Positions 16,060 to 27,600 of a DNA stretch of 64,000 nucleotides are shown one piece after another. Origin of the DNA: Hypomesus transpacificus (taxonomy: Eukaryota > Chordata > Actinopteri > Osmeriformes > Osmeridae); contig NC_061072.1 of NCBI RefSeq assembly GCF_021917145.1, positions 13,494,742 to 13,558,741 on the forward strand, given 5' to 3'. The position numbers were made by a program, and so were the translations under genes. How positions within the stretch are numbered: position 1 is the stretch's first letter; the number at the start of each line of letters is the position of its first letter. The notes under the pieces are model-generated. The model was not told where the DNA came from, did not search any database, and saw nothing but the letters and a program-made list of their open reading frames with translations.

Positions 16060-17806
16060 ATGAAGCAGTCTAATGCTAGTCAGCCTGGGAGCGAAGATAT
16101 GTTTGATAACTCGCAGTATCCATATAACTGCTTTAACTATGATGGAGACGGCTACCCATCCAGCAGCACGGATGAAGACAAGAAAATCGGCCGACCGGCT
16201 TACAGGTATGGTGCTTGTGTTTGGAAATATTCAAACTTTATTATTATTCTTTTTTATTTGTATGTATATATAGCCTATTATTCATGTTCATGTTTTCCCA
16301 TTCTTATTTTAATTATTAGCCTAATTTCACAAATAATAACATATCAATGCTATAAAAACATTTGGACTGGATAATATATGACTTAATTTATTAGATCAAA
16401 GTTAACAATTTAGTGCAATACCTAATTCTACTGAATTAGAATATGTATTTTACAAAACTTTATTCTATATCATAATTTGATTTCGCATGCCTTTTAAAAC
16501 ATTTTGACATTTAAGGGAAAGGCTATTCCCATTGTACTGTAAACAGTTATTCTCTCTAGAATTAATGGGAAAATAATACCCATCGAATGTAAACTCATGA
16601 ATTATAAAAGTGTTTTGTTTGAGGGACAATAATAATATTCTCACAGACAGCCAGAAAATGGACCCTGTCTGGTGATTACGCATAATTTATTGCACTGCTG
16701 TCTTAATGCCCTTAAAACAAACAATCTCTCTTACTCTCTCCCAGTAACATAAAGTAATGATTAAAATCCCATAAAGGCGATAAAAGATTTTTAAAAACGA
16801 TTCAGTGTTGAATGTGTCTGTGTTCCAGCTACATAGCCCTCATTGCCATGGCAATCCAGCAGAGCCCGGACCAGCGAGTCACTCTGTCTGGGATCTACGA
16901 GTTTATCATGAGGCGCTTCCCCTTCTACCGGTCCAACCAGCGGGCCTGGCAGAACTCCATACGGCACAACCTCTCCCTCAACAGCTGCTTCATCAAGGTA
17001 CAGCCCTGTACCTGTCACAATGTTTCAATTATTTTAACATCCTCGGAGGGTCCATAAATGCAAGTGGAGGTGTTTGAAAATTGAGAAATATATCCTTATA
17101 TCTGTTCTTATATTTAAGATGTTCTGTTTTATAGCAACAGCAAATAAAGATGGATTTAAGCCTGTGAAGGATGTTAAATAATTACCAAATGTCAGACTGT
17201 GATCCTGTATGTTAGTCCTACGTGTAATATTACCACACTGTTGACAATGCTTGCATGAAGATAATATAGGGGTTGGAAATGAACAGTACAGTGGGTCCAG
17301 GACAGTGTTCAGTACTCATTGTGTGTGTGCATTCCCAGGTTCCAAGAACAGAGGGGAACGAGAAGGGGAAAGGGAACTACTGGAGTTTCGCGGCGGGCTG
17401 CGAGTCCATGCTGGACCTGTTTGAGAACGGAAACTTCCGCCGCCGGCGCCGTCGACGCAACATGAAGATGGGCTTCCGGGATTCGGGCGAGTCGTTTCTC
17501 CGCGTTGACAACAACAACAGCAGTGACCGTATCAGCAACAATCAGCATGGACCCTCAGGCCGGCGTTCTGACGCTGACTCATCCCCTTGCCCTTTGACCC
17601 CCAGCCACAGACCCACTCAGCCACAGATCCAGCTCAACCCAAACCAGGCCCACCAGAATAACAAACCAGAATCTGAGATCAAGTTTAGCATCGATTACAT
17701 CCTGTCCACTCCGGCCCCTCCTCTTCCTGGGTTCAGACCCCCTCCTCCCGCCCCCATACATGCTCTGGAGCCCCAGCACCTCAACCTGCATTTCTGGACC
17801 CTTTGA
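16060..17806 (+). CDS. foxl3: forkhead box protein L3
   Basis: A forkhead transcription factor of 260 residues in three exons: 16060-16205, 16829-16997 and 17339-17806, with GT/AG junctions and closing phases. The forkhead domain covers about residues 45-145: [18 protein letters not shown], the recognition helix [15 protein letters not shown], then [15 protein letters not shown] and a basic [11 protein letters not shown] wing. The N-terminal [18 protein letters not shown] and the VPRTEG...GNYWSF block are what I know as FOXL3 signatures; FOXL1, FOXL2 and FOXI differ there. Two forkhead introns also argue against the usually single-exon FOXL1/FOXL2. In medaka, foxl3 acts in germ cells to repress spermatogenesis in females. 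Its neighbour fam20c is also its neighbour in human 7p22. Met1 at 16060 was chosen; the in-frame Met14 is an alternative start and begins the family-conserved stretch. Confidence 0.92.
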
Positions 17807-18094
17807 GGATGTTCTAGAAGGAAAGGAAAGTTCTAGAACAGACCCTATTGCTCTGTGTCTAAAATGGGAAAATGAAGGACATCCAAAGACAGTTAATAGT
17901 ACAAGAGTTGTATTGACTACAAAGAGATGGACTGTGAAGAGGTACAGTACAGTGTTCTTTTCTGGATCTTTGCTGTGCATGCAGTGGGCCAGTCCATCAT
18001 GCATTCATGTACAGTCACTCACACAACTAACTTGAAATGTGTACATTCCAACACTTGTGATAATCCACTGTGTCCTGTGCTAGATTAGCTTTAC

Positions 18095-18218
18095 TGTATT
18101 GGAAAGAAATCGTGTTTTATAAATACTAGGATCTACACTAAGGAGCTTGGAGGCCATGTATTGGAAAGAAATCGTGTTTTATAAAAACTAGGATCTACAC
18201 TAAGGAGCTTGGAGGCCA
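18095..18218. repeat. recent 62-bp tandem duplication
   Basis: Two adjacent 62-bp copies (18095-18156 and 18157-18218) starting TGTATTGGAAAGAAATCG differ at about one base, which suggests a recent event. They sit about 290 bp after the foxl3 stop, probably in its 3' UTR. Confidence 0.95.
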
Positions 18219-18539
18219 TTTATTATCAGTCAGACCACTTTTTCTCCAATAATGCTTATCTTTTCTATTGACCTTTTCAAACCAGTTAGAAGGCCACAGT
18301 CCACCCAACCCAGACAGCCCTATTCTGATATCATTCATAAAGGTAAGAGTTTAACACTCACAAACTAGGGACCTGTTAACATTTATTTCCCTCACAAAGG
18401 ATATCAATCATCGGCTGTTTCTCTGCTGTTTGAAGTAGACATATTTCAATTTAACCTTTATATTATGCCGTGACTACATCAGGACGCCTCTCAACACGCT
18501 GTAACATGAGTGGCATTTAATATAGCATTACACTTGCAA

Positions 18540-18860
18540 GGTGAAGCCAAGATGTGACCCTATTCAAATACGCAGGGACCTGCCGCCATAACAGCACTAC
18601 CCCCTCAACGTAATTATAATTAAACACACCTTATGCCTCCTTGTAAATCTGCTGATCGATCGGCAGTGTTAATGTTGCTACTTGAACTGCCCCCCAGCCT
18701 CCTTTTGGCTCAGCGCTGCCTTTATGGATCAGCAAGTTTCCATTAACGGAGCCAGTGACGGCGCCTGGAATGCCGCCGTTCCAAGTCGCTCTGCCTGGCC
18801 GTGGATATATTTGGGTAAATTAACTTAGCATAAAATGCTGGGAGGCTGCAGGGGTCTCTT
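18540..18860. promoter_or_regulatory. candidate conserved non-coding element downstream of foxl3
   Basis: The block is free of simple repeats and of balanced composition. It contains a homeodomain-type TAATTATAATTA core (18611-18622), an imperfect palindrome CTGCTGATCGATCGGCAG (18649-18666) and an AT-rich end with a serum-response-like GGATATATTTGG. It has no coding frame. This is inferred only from sequence texture, with no alignment available. Confidence 0.3.
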
Positions 18861-21015
18861 TAAGACACTGGAAGAAAAGGCAAAAGGCAAGCATGCAGGT
18901 TTAAAAGTCAATGCACATACAGTATTATTATGGTGTTGTCAGTGAATGCTGTCATTATGTAGCTGCTGGCTAAAGTAACTTGTACCTGTGAATGGCCTCT
19001 ATTAAAGTACTCATCCAAATCCCAAACCTTGATTTCGCAGTAATTTTCATTCAGTTTGAGGCTAAAATATTTTTTTCAAGCCATTGCAGAAATCATTTAT
19101 GATACTAGCAAATAAGGAAGAATAAAATACATGCATAGTAGTGATACTTGATAACTGTACTGTCTGAATGAGCTAAAACTGGGCTGTTGGTACTTGGTTG
19201 TATCAGTGGCTTTGTGCAGACTGAGCTGGAAGGAAGAGGGAGGAAATTGGGAAAGCAATGATGTGCAACGTTAATATAACAACAAAATCATAAACACAAA
19301 CAGGTCATTTAATTCTAAGCATTTATGCTTCGTAATTGGATTTCATGCAGGTGTGTGACTATGGCTATGGAACTCATTATGAGCACTTGAATAGTTGTTT
19401 TTGTTTAATATAGTGACGGTCTATGTTTAGTAATGAGGTAGACTGTGTACAGTAATGTTCTACTACCTGACTAACAACCATCATTTCCAAGAGCTGTGGG
19501 CAGTACATGAGTATAAAAGAGATGCTCTACTCAGCCATCTACCAAGGGCCTACACCCCAATGCAGATTACAGGGTAATGATATCGGGATTAGCTCCATAT
19601 GAATGGAAAGTGTTCAAATACCTTGAGGGGGAAAGGCCTCATACATATACACATCCAGCACCCTCTGACATTTAGAACCTTGTCTATCAGTCAGACACTG
19701 GGGGGTGAATTCAACTAGGCTATCAATGGAATATGCCACCATTTTAAATGGGGTTTTAAATGTGCTTTGAATGAGAACATCAAAACAACACGTCAATCAA
19801 TGTCACTGTGGCTCTGTTTACACTGAAGGCCTACAGAGTTGGAGCCTGTGGTCCCTGAGAACTCCATCCCAAGTGACTGTGGAAGCTTATAATAATGTTA
19901 AATGGCTGGAAGGGTGTAAAAGAAGGAATATTAGAAATCTAATAGAAGTCAGGGGCTTGTATACGAAATGACAGCTTGGTTGGAAATGTTCTGGTATTCT
20001 GTGCTTTATTTGAGGGGTTAGAGCACTCTAGAAGATTCTAAAAGGTTGGCTGGATGCTCCTGACCAGAACAGTGTGTGCTGTTTGATGGCTTCATTAGAG
20101 TAGTGGTTGTTGTTGCTGTTTTCCAGCATTATGTAAACTAACATCAAGCCCTTTATCAGGAGCATCTAGATTCTAGAAGGTAAACACTAGGCTGCTTCAA
20201 ACAGCAGCACACGCACATACAAACACACACATGCACACACCCAAAAGAAAAATACACCAACACGTGTGAGTAAATGCATATTAAACAAGGTTTAAATGAA
20301 GAAATCCAGTTCTTGGTAAGAGGGGGAGCCAGATGAAGACAGCCATCTTGGTGAGGTTGTGGTTCAGCTCTGTGTTGCACAGCAGAGACATTGCACTCGG
20401 TTGATCTACACATGCAATGCAACTACAATGCACCACAGCTCTGTCCAACAGACACACACTAACATATAGACCGTTATGTAGTACACACAGATCAAATCCA
20501 CACATATCAAATCCACTGACTATGTGGTCTTGTGTGGTTCAGACCGGTGACTGAACATGGTGATTGCTACACCTTGTGATTCTCAGTAAGACCAGGCCAT
20601 TTCTGTATTTTAGCCACTAGAGGGCTATCCCAGCTTGGCCTGTGAGGAGAGCTGGTATTGAAGCCAGGGGAGGGAGAGGGACTGAGGAGGAACATGTCAT
20701 CATCCCTTGTGTTCATGGACAGCTCTGATGGCTGATACCTCTGCTCTGTGGAAGCCATTCCTGCGAGGGAGACATGATGAAAGATGAGCATCCTAGTCAC
20801 CACAGATTAGAGAATGTATTATCAGAAAATGTTGTCAGTGCATGCAGTCTGAATCCTGACAAACGCATCCTGCTTCTGCTATCACAAAGCCAGGGGTACA
20901 CTCCAACTAGTTTGTTGATTCATCGTTTTATATTGTTTAACCACCCCCCGATTTAAAACACATCCGTTGCCTTTCTCTATTAATTGTGAGGCCTGGAGTG
21001 CGTCTGTTTTAGGAC

Positions 21016-21051
21016 ACTAACACCCTAACCCCCTAACCCACCCTAACCCTT
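21016..21051. repeat. degenerate telomere-like repeat
   Basis: Four CCCTAA-type units with extra C or A residues (CACCCTAACC, CCCTAACC, CACCCTAACC), matching the vertebrate telomere motif on the C-rich strand. It is too short and imperfect to be a functional telomere. Confidence 0.6.
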
Positions 21052-23094
21052 AGCAGGTTCTTTAAAAGGATACAGTACGTCTATGTTAGGACAAACTGTA
21101 CACATCATTACTTTCATCTTAGTTTCAATTGGTTGATGATATGATCAATACATTGCACTGGATAGGAAACTGCTCTCTGTAAAACATGGAAGTGAAACAC
21201 GTTAGATATTCTAGTCATGATGAAATGACACACAAGCCGGGATTCAAAGAACACATCAAAATTACCTCAGGAGATCCAAAGTGGCATCAGGTATGAGTTA
21301 GGATTGTAGAACAGGACGGAGCAGAGTAAACCAAGCCTGAAACCAACACTGGGCAAAGTAACTGTGTGAACGAGTCTTTGTACTAGCCCACACGAGAGAC
21401 AGAAAGAGAGGGAGAGAAAGAGTGGCTGACAGAGAAAGAGAGAGCATGGTGGGAAAGTATGACACACCCCCTCTTATTTGACCGGGAAAACCGACCATAG
21501 AGAGAGGACAGACTGAGAGAAGCCATGTTTTAGAATGAGGTGATTCCCATCAACCAATGGGAGAGCCCTGGCCCCCTCCTCATCCCCCCTCAGTGAAGAG
21601 CCAGAGAAGGCCTTGGGTTTAGGAGGGTGGGAGGGGTTTCTAGGCAAGGTAAATAGGATCTATATGACAACCTAACCTGCATTACTCTGGACTGGAATAA
21701 TGGAAAACATTTACTAGCTAGCTATATAGACTAATACTGGATTACAAAGATGTGTTTTAGAAGTGTAGTACAGAAAGGCAAGAGCCAAAATACAATACAC
21801 ACTGCTAGTGTTTTATTGGAGTTCAACACATGCATGAGTCGGAGAGAAAGAGAGAGCAGACAGCAAGAAAAAGATGGCACACACTCATGAATGTACCTTT
21901 TACTATTTCCAAACAAATACATCGGTCTTTCAATAAGTGGGTATAGGGATGACAACATTATATATATAAATGAAAATGCTCTTAATTTTTGACAGTGTAT
22001 GCTGGTGAAAGCATCCTAAAGCAGTCCTTTCCTTTAACTGTTGATACAAAGTGCTGTCAGCATTTATTCCACCAATAGCCTTGCCAGGGATACAGCCTGA
22101 CCTTACGGGTAAAGTACACACACACACACACACACACACGGAACGCAGTAAAAACACTGAATAAAACCCAAGAAACCCTTTCCACGGTGACAATATACAC
22201 GTTGTTCAACAAACAAAAGGACACACAAAAACAAACAAGACTCCCTTCTCAAAGGTAAAGTCATTAGCTAATGAGTCAACGTTTGCTACAATAAGATGTT
22301 TGTTGTTCACCGGATTCAAAACTCATCCTGGCGAATCCTCCCGAAGGATTTGCAAACACTGAAGCAGACGCAGAAGACTGGATGCTAGGAACCCTTTGAA
22401 CTCCATAAACAGTAGCAATATTAAAACATCTTTCGACACAATCGACATGGAAATAATAATTCATTTATCCCCACTCATAAAGTAATTAGTTAATTTCATT
22501 CTGTTTTTGTACAATAAAACAATCATTCAAATACTGCTAGATCAAGAAAATAATGCTTCATAAATTATTCCTACACTTGTGTCAATAACATTTTCTCATG
22601 TATTACAGCTAGCATATTCCTAGTGTCCCAAGACGTTCCCCTCATTGATAACAAGCATACAAAGTGGGCTGACGGTGGAGGGCGTACTAGTAGTGAGCTC
22701 ATTGTGACTGCATAACTCGGTACAACAGTAGACGGTATCCCAGTCAAACTGACGGAGTACTATGTTACTGGAGGGAGAGAGGGAACATTCAGTTCAGAGT
22801 CCTTCCATGCCCATTTGAAAATCATGGATATAGTAGTGTTATTCTAAGAGGTGAAACAAGCCAAGCATGGGCTTTCTGCATACATGACAGAGAATTGCGC
22901 TGTAATGCCGTGTGAATGGTTTCTAAAAGAGAAATCAGGCACGTTACTTTGAATCAAGAGATAGATTTTGTTTGTAAGCCCTACAAAGCCTTCAACAACA
23001 ACCAATCAACAGACACGCAAAACTTTGGTCCGTTAAACGCAGCAGGCGAGTGAGTTACAGCACGGCCATCAGACTGAGCTCCGTGTGAAGGCCG

Positions 23095-23176
23095 GCGTCA
23101 CCAGGCCCGTGTCACCGGGCCCGTGTCACCAGGCCCGTGTCACCAGGCCCGTGTCATCAGGCCCGTGTCATCAGGC
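23095..23176. repeat. 14-bp minisatellite
   Basis: About five to six copies of GGCCCGTGTCACCA, with CACCG and CATCA variants. Confidence 0.8.
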
Positions 23177-23332
23177 CCACCTGCTGGCTTGATGTACCCT
23201 CATCTCTATCCATGTTCATGACCTCCCTCATCTCATCAACAGGACTGGGCTAGTGTTTCAGCATGTGGATCAACACCAACGTGTTTGGACTCAAATGACT
23301 TGTTGGTTAGCCTGCAAGCCCTTCAGTCAACA

Positions 23333-23618
23333 GACCAGAGCCATGTGACTGAGGACCAGAGCCATGCGACTGAGGACCAGAGCCATGCGACTGAGGACCA
23401 GAGCCATGCGACTGAGGACCAGAGCCATGCGACTGAGGACCAGAGCCATGCGACTGAGGACCAGAGCCATGCGACTGAGGACCAGAGCCATGCGACTGAG
23501 GACCAGAGCCATGCGACTGAGGACCAGAGCCATGTGACTGAGGACCAGAGCCATGTGACTGAGGACCAGAGCCATGTGACTGAGGACCAGAGCCATGCGA
23601 CTGAGGACCAGAGCCATG
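23333..23618. repeat. 21-bp minisatellite, 13 copies
   Basis: Thirteen full and one partial copy of GACCAGAGCCATGCGACTGA(G), differing mainly by one C/T position (GCGACTG versus GTGACTG). Because the unit is a multiple of three, frames on both strands stay open (for example a DQSHATE repeat). No family, splice or start context supports translation. Confidence 0.95.
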
Positions 23619-24682
23619 CATCGTCTAGTCATGTTAATGATTTTCATTCAGCCTCAATCTAGAAACAGTGCAATGGAAAGCAAAAACAAAAAAATCCTAT
23701 CTAGAGATAACTGAATTGACTGTCATCGATTCCTTTTCTAGACGGTTAGACACTTAAAGTTCAGCAGCTGATTGACTTCTCAAACGTTCTCTTCACACTG
23801 AACTCAAACTCCCTTTATCTGTCCCTTTAAAAGCTTGATTCAACACACGCACAAACACAACCTTGCTGATTCTTGGTTCTACAGCGGACCCAGACCCAAA
23901 GCACCACAACAGCATTGAACCCCAACCGGCCCCAGGGGGATCTGAACCTGGACCAGAGACTGTGTAATGGACTTGGTTGGGGAGGGCAAGAATTATATAC
24001 CTAAAAAAAACAACACAATAAAACAGTCCAGCATATTCCCTACTCATCATATCTCATGACTGTATATTTATGATGTTACTCCCCTACACTGGTGTCTTTA
24101 CAGGTTCAATGCTAAGAACCAGTCCCTTTAGCTCTCAAGTTCCCTTTGACAAATGGAAGTTGAGTTTGATTGAATGGTGGGGGTTTGTCCGTGCATGCAA
24201 CAAGGTGTTTTGAGGAATCGGCTCCAGAAATGGCTCCGTGTCACCAAGGCAGAACAGGGTGTCTCATCTGAAAGAGAGAGCAGCCGGTCCATCCGACAGG
24301 CAGGCAGGCAGACAGACAGGGTAGGGTTGATGGTCTTGCAGGGTTCAGTGCGTTACAGCCATGCCAGACTGGTAGGTGTCTTCATCGGGTAGTGTATCAA
24401 AATGGACCAGTCGGTGGGAGTCGTTTGTAGTGTAGCAAATTCAACGGAAACACAAGTTTGTATGGGCTGACACGTGTGCGCACGCACACAAACACACACA
24501 GAATCATCAGGTGGATGTTCCGGTTGGGGTGAGATGATGAGATGCAGAGGAGCAGATAGACGGATGGTGTGTGTGTGTGTGGGTGGGTGTGCACAGACAC
24601 CCAGCACTCTGGGGCCAGTGCTGCTGGGCTGGTGGGGGTGAGAGACTGGGGGCTCAGGGCTGGAGGAGAGGAGAGGACAGGT

Positions 24683-27600
24683 CTACATGGCAAACAGGGA
24701 GTCCTCCGGCCTGCTGGCCTTCTTCCTGCTGCCTCCTGGCGTGCCTCCTGGCGTGCCCTGCCCTGCAGCTGGGTCTCCACCAGGGGGCAGTGGCAGGCTG
24801 GGCACCATATCTGCAGCCTTGGCCCTCTCCTCCAGGAACTTGTCGAACTCTGCAGGATGTAAGCGAACGGAAAACGGATGATTAGGGAAAGGTAAGGGTG
24901 CAGGGGGAGAGGGTTTGGTCTGGGAGAGAGACAGCGGGAGAAGGGAAAAGTATCTTACCCTCACTAGTCACGCCCTCCTCCCCTTCATCCCCTTGCTGTG
25001 GAGTAAAGGAAACTGGTTATATTCTTTCTTGAGAAAATCTGGAAAATCTTTCTTGAGAACCCCACACAAAATGTCTATTCATGGATCACCCCACCCTATA
25101 TTCCATACTCATAGATCATTAGAAAAGGACAGACTTCCAAGGATTTAGTCGATGAAGAAGCTACAGTGACGCAGCTGTTCTCTATGCTGCAACTCACAGA
25201 CAGCAGAGATAGACCCCCACACACACACCCCCTCCAGAGAGATCTCTTCTCTGGACAATCACCACAATCCATTCACATTGGGCCTTTAGATTCCAGGGCC
25301 ACACCATCATATGCAAGTTACAGCAACACCCCCATGCACCCAGCCTGGCAGGGCAGAGCCCTCCACACTGAGCCCGCCCACCACAACACACTGTGAGTAG
25401 CTGCACAGGAAGCTACGGTGGATCCTGACACGTGATTGGTTAGAAGGGGAACGGAAGGAGAAAAATGTTATGGTCAGCTCAAAAACAGAGACGGGAGAGA
25501 GAGAGAGAGGCGAGAAAAAACGAAGAGATGAGAAGGAGAAAGGAGGAGGAGGGAGAAAGAAAATAAGGAGGAAGGAAAAGGCAGAGGTAGAATCATGTCT
25601 CACCACATCAGCACCGAGCCACTCCTCTATGTCATCCATGACAGAGGACTGACCAACCAGAACCTAGGGCCAAACAGACATGTCCCCCCAAAACAAAAAC
25701 AAAGAAAACATAAGAAACAAAAAAAAAGGAAAAATCAACTTAGGGCACACGTCTAATGAAATAAATAAATGATTTCAAACTGAAGGAAAAAATGAAAGAA
25801 CTTATGATGATATTAACACATTTGGTTGGCAATGGTGAGTTCAAATTCAGAGTACACCTCAACGCTCCTTAATGTTTGATGGAGCACTGTCAAAGGGACA
25901 CACACACACACACACACACTCATCATGCTTATTCCAGGCATGGCCCGAAATGGTGCGGAGAGATGACCAACTCATAGGCTGTTTAGAACAATATGCTGGG
26001 GTGTGGTGTGTAGAGGGCTGACTTCTAAGTAACTGGGAAGGTTATCAAGAAGAAGTACAGCAGAAACCACTCAAACACCAGGCCACACACACACTGGTGC
26101 ACACAAACACCAGGCCACACACACACATCTCATCTGAAACAAAACACAGTTTGTTATCAGTTGCAGATAGGACCTGTTTGCATTTGCTAGCCTGTTTGCA
26201 GGTGGAGCAAGAGTAATGCCAGATAATATCGAGGTCTAGCCCAGATAATATCTAGGTCCAGCCCAGATAATATCTAGGTCCAGCCCAGGAAATATCTAGG
26301 TCCAGCCCAGGTAATATCTAGGTCCAGCCCAGGTAATATCTAGGTCCAGCCCAGGTAATATCTAGGTCCAGCCCAGGTAATATCTAGGTCCAGCCCAGGT
26401 CCTCCCAAACACTGAGCTAGGATGATGCACCGCTGTCTCCAGGTAACATGCAGGTCCACGATAACACAACAACACAGCAAGCGTCCAGGTAACACCCCAG
26501 TCCAGCCCTGGCTCACTTACCCCTCCTGCAGTGGGCTGTCGTACCTCCAGGGTGGGGGGCAGCCCCGCTCCTGGGACACTGTCCTCCACAGGAGCCCTGA
26601 GCCAGATGGGGGTCACAAGAGAGGGTGAGAAGGGGGGGCTGATATTATTCTGTATTGGTTCAAGGGAATCAACCAGTAATGAGCACAGTGACTAACTGAG
26701 CAGTAGGAAGCCCTCCCCAGCTGTCTGAGGGAGCGAGCAGACAGACAGACAGACACACACACCGACAGACACACAGACACACAGGCAGACAGTCACACAG
26801 ACAGACAGGCAGACACACAGACAGACAGACACACACACCGACAGACACACAGACACACAGGCAGACACACAGACAGACAGTCACACAGACAGACAGACAG
26901 ACACACACACACACACAGACAGACAGACACACAGACAGACAGTCACACAGACAGACAGTCACACACACACACACACAGACAGACACACAGACACACAGAC
27001 AGACAGACGCCTGGCGGCTGACAGGAAGTGAGAGGTAGCGGCCGCATCCTTACGTCCTGCGTGGCTCCGTCGCGGCGCCGGTCCGGGTCTGGGCGAACAT
27101 GTCAAAGTCGTCCTGGGCCGGAGGTTGGCAGCTGGGCAGGGAGCTCAGAGTGCCGCTCACGCTGTCAGCACCCACGTCTGGCGAGCACACACACACACAC
27201 ACAGACAGACACACACACACACACACACAGATACACAGACTCACATTATTGTCGATACAAGGGATGGAAATCTGTCCCCAGCAGCTACAGAACACACAGA
27301 GTCATTAAGAGTGGCTGTGCTGTAATCAGAGCAGCAGCAGTACACACCGAGGCCAGCCAATCTGGAGGCCAGCGAGGCGGGGGACGAGGGCCTGGCAGCG
27401 GGGGCGCTGAGGGAGGGGGGCAGGCTGGAGGGCGGGAGGGCGTTCACCATGTTGCTGACCACGGCGGGAGAACCAGGGCCCAGGTCGATCAAGTTGTCCT
27501 CCGTGGCCTCGCTGAGCACCTGGGGGGGAGAAGAGAGAGGGGGATGAAGGGAGGGAGACAAGGACAGAGAGAAGTGACTCTCTCCATGTGTATGCTCCTC

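Larger units (their letters stand above)
17807..21700. other. foxl3 3' flank and intergenic spacer
   Basis: No exon is recognised. It contains a 62-bp tandem duplication (18095), a candidate conserved block (18540-18860), a degenerate telomere-like patch (21016) and GA-rich sequence at 21395-21510. Part of the start is foxl3 3' UTR, but I could not fix its polyadenylation site. Confidence 0.5.
22050..24682 (-). other. tom1l2: probable tom1l2 3' UTR and downstream flank
   Basis: This is sequence after the tom1l2 stop codon on the minus strand. Possible minus-strand AATAAA signals (TTTATT on the plus strand) lie near 22052 and 21812, but none is decisive. The segment holds two minisatellites (23095 and 23333) and a CA run at 22117-22139. 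No other gene is seen. Confidence 0.4.

Noticed and set aside
16060..17806. foxl3 as FOXL1, FOXL2 or FOXI
   Set aside because: [20 protein letters not shown] and the N-terminal [12 protein letters not shown] match FOXL3; the other families have different post-recognition-helix sequences and mostly lack these introns.
23307..23662. SHATEDQ-repeat protein of about 125 residues
   Set aside because: The frame exists only because of a 21-bp minisatellite; other frames on both strands are equally open.
26669..26986. Val-Cys-Leu-Ser repeat frame inside tom1l2
   Set aside because: Artefact of the ACAG/ACAC microsatellite.
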